From Chrysaora quinquecirrha (taxonomy: Eukaryota > Cnidaria > Scyphozoa > Semaeostomeae > Pelagiidae), in the NCBI GenBank assembly GCA_014526335.1, contig JACTAT010000200.1:665108-729107 (forward strand): DNA of 64,000 nucleotides, written 5' to 3'. The notes under the pieces were generated by a model. That model had not been told where the DNA came from and searched no databases. It was given only the letters and a program-made list of their open reading frames with translations. A program made the position numbers and the translations under genes. Positions 55,663-64,000 of this stretch are shown here, piece after piece; within the stretch, counting starts at the first letter, position 1; every line of letters starts with the position of its first letter.

Positions 55663-58380
55663 ATGGATTTAGAAGAGCAAATAGTAAACCCAGATATAGA
55701 TGAAGTAATGGAAGAGCTGGTAAATGAAGAAGGAGAAGGAGCTGCAGCTGCTGCTGCTGAGGACGGCCTACTGGTATATCGGTGGGTAGCATCTTACAAT
55801 CTACAAATGTTTTAAACAATTGAACAACAATACTTTATTTCAATCTCCATAGCAAATCTGAAAAATCATGCAAGCCATGCAAAATTGGATGTCTGGGTGA
55901 TTTGAGACCCAATTTGGTACAAGATCGCCCAATAATTTGTAATCCATTAAGCCAATATGTGATAATTACAATTATTTTTTTTTTAATTATTTCTATACTT
56001 CTCAGCGTAAACGTGGTGCTAAAAGAAAAGAATTTTTGAAGGACAGGAGAGAGAGAACAAGGACAAATGCAAGAACTCTCAAAAGAATGGAAAAAATGGT
56101 TAGTTCTTCATACTTGATGTGAATATGTTATCCCTGTCATAAAAATCTTCATTCAACTGATAAGTTTTCCTAATTGCCACATTCCGAGAAAATGCTCTTT
56201 TACTAAATAGCTGCATTTTTTATTCTATGGAGGACAATTTCTTGTAAATCTTCATTTCCAGCTAAAGGAGTGGATGGTAAAGACACACACCCCGACTGTT
56301 GCTTTGTCTTTGCTGAATGACAGAGATGGTAATGTGCATGTGCGATGGACAGGTAAGATTTGTTTTTCAATCCCATTCAGTCAATAAAATTTCTTATTCA
56401 TGTAGAGTGTTCCATTATTACATATTTTCTATTTTGTAGCTATTGTCTTCTGCCTTTCAGGTCATTCTGCATTCAAAGAATTCGCAGATAATCCTGTTGT
56501 ACAGGCTGAATTCAAAAAAGCAGCCATTGCTGCAATGCAACAACAGCAAAATATGACTCCTGCTGAAGAACCATTAGAAAAAGGTAGCCTGACTAATTGT
56601 ATTGTATTTGAAATACTAGAAAATTAACACAATTCAAATAATTTGTTGAGCTTTGTTAATTTATAAATTATTTCAGATCAAGGGTAGTTGTGCTTTAAAT
56701 ATAACTCACACAGAATTTACATCGTTTCACACATATTTTACATAAAAAAACTAGAGAAGATGAAGGGGAAAAGGGGAGTCAAATGGAGAAATCTTTCTAA
56801 CCTGGAAAATATCATTGTACCATTTTACTACAGGCAACCTCCCCCTTTGTAAAAATCCAAAAAAAGGTTTCTCCCAACCAAATTTGAAGTTCAAATCTCT
56901 TAAAGCTTCTTTCTGTTTTTGACTATTCTGCATGAAATTCTCCTTTGCCTTCTGTCAACAAAATTTTAGAATAAGCTGCTATCATGTGTTTGAGATTGTG
57001 CTTTTATAATATAGATCTTGATGAATTTGTAATGCAAAAGCTTCTTCGGCATGACATTATTAATGAATGTCCTGTAGACGAGAAAAGGACCTTGATTTTT
57101 CAAGCAGTTCTGGGAAACGGTATGTTCTTGTATAGCAAATCCTTTTTTGCCTTCTTACAAGTTATCATTGTTTAAGTCAGTTATGTTCATTATTTAATGA
57201 ATTGCATGTTGATTGCTAAAAAACTTCTTTTTAGCTAAGAAGAATGACTGGAAACATTGTACCAAGTTTATACCCTTTCACCCTTTACCCTATTGCCATG
57301 TTGTGTTGAAAGTGCATGATGCCTTTGTTTTAATATTGCTGATAAATGTTATTTAAATTTCTATCAAGACTTGATCAAACATAAAACATGGACAGCTTCC
57401 ATCCGTCCAGTATGGTGGCCAGAGTCAGTCAATTTTCAATCGCCCAATAAAAGGCCACGCTTTGACATCGACACCCTAGATACGATTCTTTCTCATTGTA
57501 TGGATTATGCAAGGCAAAAGAAAGCTGAGCAGCCTAGGCAGAGGGATAACGCTGGTAGTGGAGAGGCAAATCAAGAGAATCCTGGTACTGATCCAGAAAG
57601 TGGTGGTGCTTTGCCAGAGGAAGAAGAGATTGAAAATGAAAGACCTGGAGGCGCAGATGCAGATAACGGTGGAGAAGGAAGCAGTGTCTTTGATGAAGAA
57701 AACCCTAGAGACAGTGTGCTTTTACAGCATTTAATATCGATGTCTGAGGTAAGTTTCCGAGCGAGAATGAGGCAACATGCTTTGGCTACTGACAGGTGAA
57801 AGCTACAGACATAGCTGATTTCTCTGCCTTTTTGTAGCCAAAAGTCCATGATAAAGTCTATGTTTTTTACTTTGATCTATTGTAAACTGAGAAACGCAGG
57901 CCTTGCAGGCTTTTCCGAAACATATAGCATCTTTTGGTCTAAACATTACAGTTGTGCTGAATGTGAAATCAATTGTAAATTCTTGTAATGGTCTTAGACA
58001 ATGATAGATCAACACAAGCTGGCCCTTGATCTCCAACTCGCATTCTTTCTTCGACTTCTTTCTTGCCTTTCAATCAATGATTTTTATCCTATTTTGATAA
58101 ATTTGGAAATGCCCTGAGGCTGTTTAACTTTGAATGATTGTGTTACGTTGAATAACACAGCAGAGTTAATTAGCCATTACCAACAAAATTAAATTGGTGA
58201 AAAATGACCTTTTGAATTTAGAACTACAGTTGGACCCCAGAAGAGTGTGAGCATTTTTTGGGTGAAGTCCCTGAAGTAGAGAGCTATGCTTACTTGAAGA
58301 AAGCTCTGGATGTATGTCCAAGAGCCTGCATGAATCTGGAGATTGGTGAAATTAGAAATGAGATGGTAGAGGAATGGTGA
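55663..58380 (+). CDS. Intact seven-exon gene of unknown function (353 aa)
   Basis: Exons 55663-55773, 56006-56098, 56262-56352, 56461-56583, 57015-57119, 57369-57748, 58222-58380; all donor/acceptor phases agree and no stop interrupts. The N-terminus is acidic with an alanine run (1-37). A strongly basic segment follows (RKRGAKRKEFLKDRRERTRT; likely nuclear). Then come LKEWMVKTHTP (about 69-79), a GHSAFKEFADNP block, a conserved-looking WTASIRPVWWPESVNF..PNKRPRF (about 188-213), a Gln/Glu-rich acidic stretch and a C-terminal YSWTPEECEHFLGE. The WWP..V.F motif recurs in invertebrate hypothetical proteins I recall, without function. It converges on the KDZ transposase gene and may be its element's second gene, or a host gene. 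Confidence 0.75.
57800..58036 (-). CDS. Possible minus-strand exon opposite intron 6
   Basis: Open frame with KDAICFGKACKACVSQFTID and KKHRLYHGLL, ending at a stop. It has coding-like composition and cysteine pairs. It could be a last exon of the KDZ-side gene, but no splice link was established. Confidence 0.3.
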
Positions 58381-58725
58381 GTTGTAAAAATTAAGATTTC
58401 TCATTTTCTCCTGTTGTTCCAATTGGAAACTTTGTCACTTTATCGCACAACAATTCATCAGTGTCACATTCTTTGATCAAGGAGACACCGTTTCAGCTCT
58501 ACCACAAGTTAACTCGAAGAGAAAAATACAGTATTGAATAGAGTTTTTATCTTGTCATAACAGTGTCCAAGGAAAAGGTAATAAGAAGAGTAAGAAAGAG
58601 TTACTTAGTATAACACGCACGTCAATACATCAGGGGTAACACTGAATTCCACACGGCTGCAATCATTGACTGAAACATCGCTCTAATTTTTACTCATACA
58701 GTAATATAATAGGAAAGCAGCTAAC

Positions 58726-61700
58726 CTGAAGGAAGTCTTGTTCTTAGTACACTAAAGGGTATATTTGGAGACTCTTGGCATTCCATTATCTCAAAGCCAT
58801 AGCATATCCCTGTAAGAACGATAAGAACAATAAGATGAAGAAATTGGGAAAAATCTTTTGTTGTTTCAAATGTGGTACTGGATGTTGGTTTACAGACTAT
58901 CGAGCAGGATAAAACAATGAACATCGGACATAGTACTTAAGTACCTGAATGCATGAAATTGAAATATGCGAAGGGCTACAACTGCATTCAGGATCTAATT
59001 GGCGAGGGTCGAAATAAACGGGAGTGTCAGAATGTGTGCCGGATTGATACAAAAAGGGTACAAAGTGCAAAACACATCAGTCTGGGCCAACATGCATGAA
59101 AAAATCAAACCCTTCAAAAACTTCATACATTGTAAGACGTAACTAGCATACCAAAAATCTAGCTTACACAAGGCAATGCTGTGTTTACACGAGGCAAAGA
59201 AGCTACTTGCTTACCATGCTCGCAGTAGAAAGTGAAAAGACCAGGCATCAAATTAGGATGACCAGGGTAAGCTTTGTTGCAATAATCTTTGGGCTTCTTT
59301 TTGGCATTATCCTTTACGTACACTCCTCTTTGACAGAGTGAGGGCCAAGCAGGGAAAAAGGAGAACCTTTGACTTTCATCGTCTTGAGCTGGGGGCCCAA
59401 GGTCATGCTTTTCTCGCAGGTAAATCACTTCAGATCTGCTAATTAATAAGGCAAATAGCTCATGCCAATTTTGTGACAATGAAACAGAAGGTAAGGCAGT
59501 AATTGCGGCAAAAATGATCGGTGCACAAATTTGCAACTGGATCAAGCTTTCCGGGTCTTGTCGTATCAAAAAGCCGTTACTGATTCTGGCAATGATCCTG
59601 CGAAGTGTTTCTGACAATGGGAAATATGAACAGAAAGGAGATAAGGAAGCTAAACAACGAAAAAATGCCCATACACCGGTTGGTATATGGACCGCACCGG
59701 CATACATCTCTTCGCATTCGAGAAAGACCTTTTGTAGACAGCCATATTCTCGTTCAAGCAAGCTATCAAGCTTTTCCCGGTCGTCTCTTTTTAATTCTTT
59801 GCAGTTGGAGAACTTGAACAACAGTCTTCTAACTTCTGGATTGCGAATGAAAATTCTTGCCCTGAACTTAGTAGAATGGAAAATTGGACGTTTAGAAAAC
59901 ATATAATGTAGAAAATACACGCACTCCTACAGCAATGAAAACACGCACTACGGAACACTACAGAAATCGGGTTTACAAGCAACTAAAAAGTTCTTACAGA
60001 TACTCTTAGGTGTCTGATTGCTGGGGGGAGGGTTGGAATAAACGGGGGGGGGCTGGAACTGCAGTCAGGATCTAATCAAAATGGGTCGTCGGAATAAACA
60101 GGAGGGTCGGACTTTGCTTGAAAAACTTTGTAAAGGAACTGCTGAAACGCAGTGTGAGGGGCCCTATAGTACTTATAGGCTAAGGAAATCCATGGTTCTA
60201 ACCAAACAAATAGAGTAAACAAGTGGAATTTCACTCCAAGAACGTCAGAGAAAGTTAAATGAAAAATATCCACATCAATAGCAATGCCAACTTTAATAAG
60301 CGGGGGGAACTAATAAGAGCGGGGGGTTGGGGTTTTTTCAAAAAAATAATAAGCGGGGACGGCAATTAGGCACCTAAGAGTACGTATGAAAATTCACAAT
60401 TGATCTTGATGTTAGCAAACACGTGGCCCTTCGCATTGCATTATTCAAGCGCCCCTGAGGAGTGCATGATATTTTGACTGGGGGCTTCGCTTATTGAATT
60501 TTTCAGTTTTCTTGTATTTGATTGGGTTTTTGGAAAAATCTCGCTCCTACTATCAATGACTTGATGTTGTAATTATTGTGGATTTACTTTTGGGTGCAAC
60601 TTTAGCAGATTAGCAGATACATATTTTCCCAGGGGGGGTACTCATTTACTTTCAATACGGGGGGGTCCATGCCACTATTTCCTTGCAGACCCCCAAATAT
60701 TGAGTTTAATGTTTTGGAGACCCCAAATATTGGTATCTATTTTTGGACACCTGAAACATTTTTTCAGGTTTGGCTACCAGTTTCGTGACAATTTACAATT
60801 TATAAGCTCTTGGCAGTTGGACGGGTCATTTTAATGAATCGCACCAAAAAGCAAGATTCTTCCTTCAGATTTGTGGACCCCAAATATTGAATTTTTGTCC
60901 ATGTTATAATTCACAGACCCCTAATATTGAATACGCTGAAGATTTTGGACCCCAAATATTGGCATGGACCCCCCCATATTGAAAGTTAATGAGTACCCCC
61001 TAGGTATATTTTAGTGAGTGTCTGCAAATGTTGGGGCTGAACCCCGTCCATGTTCATGATTGTGTACATCCCCAGGGGAGCGCTTGCTTGCTACAGCTAA
61101 ATTGAGCTTCCATCATGGCAATAGATACTTATTACGTATTCATAAGGCGAATAACATTTCCTTTTATTTGACGACAGATTATATATTCGCAGAAATACTT
61201 ATCTTCCAGTCAATGTTTGAATATCTCGACTTTGCTCTTGAAGCTCGATTCGTCTTGCATACATTCTTCGAAAGGCAAGAGATGTTGCATCGCACAGTAT
61301 GACTTCTGGATACTGACCACATTTATCACACGTAAAGCTATCTACCTCATTTATATCCAAAAGGTTGAGGAACGAGTACCAACACATTCTCCATTGCTGA
61401 TAATTAAGACAGAGCTTTGTCTCATAGCCAGCAGCTGAAAGGTTCAACTTCCAAATACTGAGGTAGCTGTTCAAGCTTTGACTATGAAAGAATATTGCAA
61501 ATGTTCATCTAAAGTTCAGCAGGTATTTTATTTCCACTTTCGTTACTTTAACGCTACTAACAGTACTAGGTGATACCAAGAAGGCCTTTCAGGTTTTCAA
61601 CAATTTTCAACCGGTGACGTGACTTTTTGGAGCAATGATGTTAATTCTAAACGTATCTGGGGGATCTAGTAACATGGGATTACTAATGCTTATTCCAAAC

Positions 61701-63052
61701 TCTAACTAATAAAATATAGACATGGACCCACCCGTATTAAAAAATTGGGAGTATCCCCTGGGCTCATTTGTTCTAAGTAAGAAGGCAAGGCATACATTAT
61801 CATATGTGTTTTTGAAAAAAAATTCTTGGATTTGGACAGAAAAGACTCCAGCATACAGGTTCCTCGGATTCAACTATCTATTCAGTATTTTTACCTCTTT
61901 CATGAGCTTCTACTAAGCTGGTAAACGCTTCCGGAAAACATAACATTTCTAAAAACTTTATCTGTAAACATATCGCCAGATATGAAATGATGCAAATAGT
62001 TGTGCAGAACATCATGTCCAACAAGGAACTCTCCCATGTTTAGTATTCCTTTCAAAGAGCCATCGTAGTTTTCAATTCTTAAACATTGCAGATTACCGCA
62101 TTTTCTGAAGGGAACTGATTGGATGAACAAAGTTAATTGTTTCTCATGGCTATTGAATTTTTGATACACAGACATTTAACATAAATTCTAGTATCAAAAA
62201 GACATTTGTGTCTGTTCGTACATAAAACAAGACCAACAATTTACTAAACAGAACTCAAGAAGTTAGCGAAGGATAGCAGGTGCAGAACAGCTCGATGGAA
62301 TACACTTATCTCTTCTTGTTGTGGATCATTAATTATTTTCCAGTTCAGAGGTCTAGGAAATTCAAGGCACTTTTTCTTCAACGATCTGAAACACTTATCT
62401 ATCGGTCATTGTGTAAAAATTATATTTGCCTGAAATTAAGTTGACATATCCTAGACACTGCATTTACTTTACAACTGTTACAAAGAAGTGAAAAGAATCA
62501 TTAAGGTATTCTTAATATGACAAACTCCTAGTGGTTAGCGAAACACTGAAACGGGAACCTACCAAAAACTTCTATGATGTTTTTTAGAGTGACAAGCTTT
62601 TTGCTGTCTTGGGTCCATTGCACAACAGACTCGCTGTTACAGGACGGGCATACTGCATTAGAAAAATCTGGCACTAGTCTATAATCATCTGGATTGATTT
62701 CTTCCATTATTCCTCTCAACATTCCACTGAAAATTAAGCGCTGTGACCGTAGAGGGTTGATATGAATAGGCTTTGTAGAAACAGCTTGTCGGATGTATGT
62801 TTGAGGGAATGAAGACTTTAGAGACTCATGGGCGGCAACCATGTCAACCATAAAGTCGGGTGATGGTACAGTTTCCATATCAAGGAGCTTTCGTAATCCT
62901 GCAATGTGCTGACAAGAGTGTCGTCCGTCTGAACACGATAAACATTTAAAACCCCGTCTGTCAACTCCAACGACCCCAAATTGTCGATCTGGTTGCCTGA
63001 CACAAACAAGTGACTTGCTAGAAAATGGTAGGTCGACAGCAGTAGGGAGCTC
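58726..63052 (-). CDS. KDZ-superfamily transposase exons (3' end missing)
   Basis: Minus-strand exons, with recognisable order: 62563-63052 (CLSCSDGRHSCQH, a SWIM/CxC-type zinc motif; CPSC later), about 62289-62389 (FPRPLNW), about 61915-62175 (GILNMGEFLVGHDVLHNYLHHF), about 61205-61474 (FTCDKCGQYPEVILCDATSLAFRR), 59215 to about 59866 (ending YPGHPNLMPGLFTFYCEHG) and 58726-58809 (ICYGFEIMECQESPNIPF). The last two join in phase (HG-ICYGF), a signature of Kyakuja-Dileera-Zisupton transposases. The expected C-terminal exons (YDNAC...DRFH) were not found downstream, so the gene is truncated or interrupted. A further N-terminal exon may lie at about 63760-63872. Confidence 0.78.
60003..60380. repeat. 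378-bp MITE, TA target site
   Basis: Ends CTCTTAGGTG and complement, flanked by TA on both sides (60001-60002; 60381-60382). The interior has G-rich runs and repeated GGAATAAAC-like phrases. It sits in an intron of the KDZ gene. Confidence 0.8.
60628..61005. repeat. 378-bp foldback MITE with 7-bp target duplication
   Basis: Inverted ends of about 45 bp (GGGGGTACTCATT.ACTTTC), flanked by ATATTTT (60621-60627 and 61006-61012). Internally it repeats CCCCAAATATTG/CCCCTAATATTG at least five times. Confidence 0.8.
61700..61765. repeat. Partial MITE end
   Basis: The phrase ATGGACCCACCCGTATT..AA..TGGGAGTATCCCCTGGG matches one terminus of the 60628-61005 family. An isolated fragment. Confidence 0.5.
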
Positions 63053-64000
63053 CTTCAAGAAAAAAATAATAGCTAACATTGCAATTAACATGCAGGAACA
63101 AAACAACTGCAAACGAACTAATCATAAACGCAAGTTTACAATTTTGTGCAAGATAACACTGTGTTGAAGATGTCACACGGGAAGCATCCTTCTCGACAAC
63201 ATGGGCTGAACATATTTCTTAGATTTAAATAGAATTGCCAATTTTTTCTTTTTAACTAGCTACATGTTCTAATAATACATTTCAGTTTACAAATTATAAC
63301 TAAGGTGAATATGCCTCCTGGTGAACCGTCGGCAAAGGTATAGAAAGCATTAGAGAAGTTGCAATAACTTTAAGGTGAAAATGCTGTAGAGAAAATCGAT
63401 TGGTAGAGTACAGAGTACATTGCAACAAACCTTATAATTCCAGTGAATATCATCTATGATGTAAAAGATACAACTTATGTGAGATAGCATTGCAAGTGTT
63501 TGTCATTTAATAAATATGTAGCAGAACTGGACAAGGAGAGGGGAAAGGGGCACAGCAGATGCTGTATTAATATTGATATTGATGTTCACGTTGATTTAGA
63601 TATGTTCAACATGAAACGAAACCCCTTTCAAGAAGGTCAAGAAGCTATAGCTAAGTAACAAGTAAGTAAGAAGCTATAGTAAGAAGTTATTTACCTCACC
63701 AAAATCAATATAAAAAGTTATCAAGCTAAAAATAAAGCAATAGCAATTCATGCAGCCGTACCACCATCTGTTGTTGGCAGAGTACCATTCTGCAAATCCC
63801 ACGTACAAACGACTTTTTTGCAGACTCTCACATGCAAACATTCTTGGTATCTCCGCAGCAACATGGACTGGAAATCTGTGGAATATCAGTATTTGGTTAT
63901 CTATCTGCATTTGATGAAAGCGATATAAATTGACAATTAATTTCAAGAACAAATGAAAATAAAGAAACAAAATAACCATCTGAGCTCTGACTAATCTCTC
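63053..64000. other. Upstream region of the KDZ gene to the window edge
   Basis: A possible minus-strand exon at about 63760-63872 (FPVHVAAEIPRMFACESL..., preceded by a CCACAG acceptor) may belong to the KDZ gene. Otherwise nothing was recognised. If KDZ is part of a TIR element, its right end lies outside the window. Confidence 0.35.

Overview
This is eukaryotic, almost certainly metazoan DNA. It is AT-rich, its genes are split by GT-AG introns, and the recognisable coding sequence is mostly transposon protein families of animals (BEL/Pao, P/THAP9-like, hAT, PIF/Harbinger, Tc1/mariner, KDZ). From memory of these families, the mix (KDZ, HUH-SF3 Rep-like proteins, the FEN1-like/CXC family, a thrombospondin-1 exon) fits an anthozoan cnidarian such as a stony coral best. 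That assignment is an inference. No ribosomal RNA, tRNA, operon or CRISPR array was found.

Layout. 0.8-5.8 kb: a decayed BEL/Pao retrotransposon, split by a clean 3.58 kb DNA transposon (1982-5559, TSD AAAT, about 410 bp terminal inverted repeats) that carries an rve/DDE integrase gene and, converging on it, an alpha-kinase gene. 6.5-6.9 kb: hAT tail. 7.2-13.9 kb: a seven-exon, frameshifted gene with an XPG/FEN1-like acidic core and a C-terminal CXC domain. 14.8-17 kb: a hairpin, a 22 bp minisatellite, and a chimera of a Harbinger piece with a copied Rep helicase piece. 17638-29111: an 11.47 kb P-superfamily transposon (TSD GGAATAC, about 975 bp TIRs) with a nine-exon P transposase on the minus strand and a two-exon PIF1 helicase gene converging from the other end. 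29.1-35.3 kb: mostly unrecognised sequence. 35.3-36.4 kb: a long-TIR foldback element. 36.5-38.2 kb: an intact HUH-SF3 Rep gene followed by an iteron-like inverted repeat. 38.3-39.5 kb: an intact Tc1/mariner transposase. 40-41 kb: a second, decayed P/THAP9-like transposase. 42.3-43.1 kb: a TSP1 exon, an (AAGTC)n microsatellite and a tandem duplication. 47936-54272: a 6.3 kb unclassified TIR element, inserted in an older gene relic and carrying a decayed copy of an uncharacterised zinc-finger/DHHK family. 55.7-58.4 kb: an intact seven-exon gene of unknown function (353 aa). 58.7-63.1 kb: KDZ transposase exons on the opposite strand. Two foldback MITEs lie at 60.0-61.0 kb.

Common theme. Two of the elements (alpha-kinase/integrase and PIF1/P) share an architecture. 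Long TIRs hold the promoter and a start codon at both ends, and two genes run inward and converge: one mobilising enzyme and one accessory enzyme. In the alpha-kinase element both proteins begin with the same four residues. In the P element a 56-nt first exon is duplicated in both TIRs and splices in phase onto the transposase. This shared-start, two-gene layout with unexpected cargo (alpha-kinase, PIF1 helicase) is the most interesting biology in the window.
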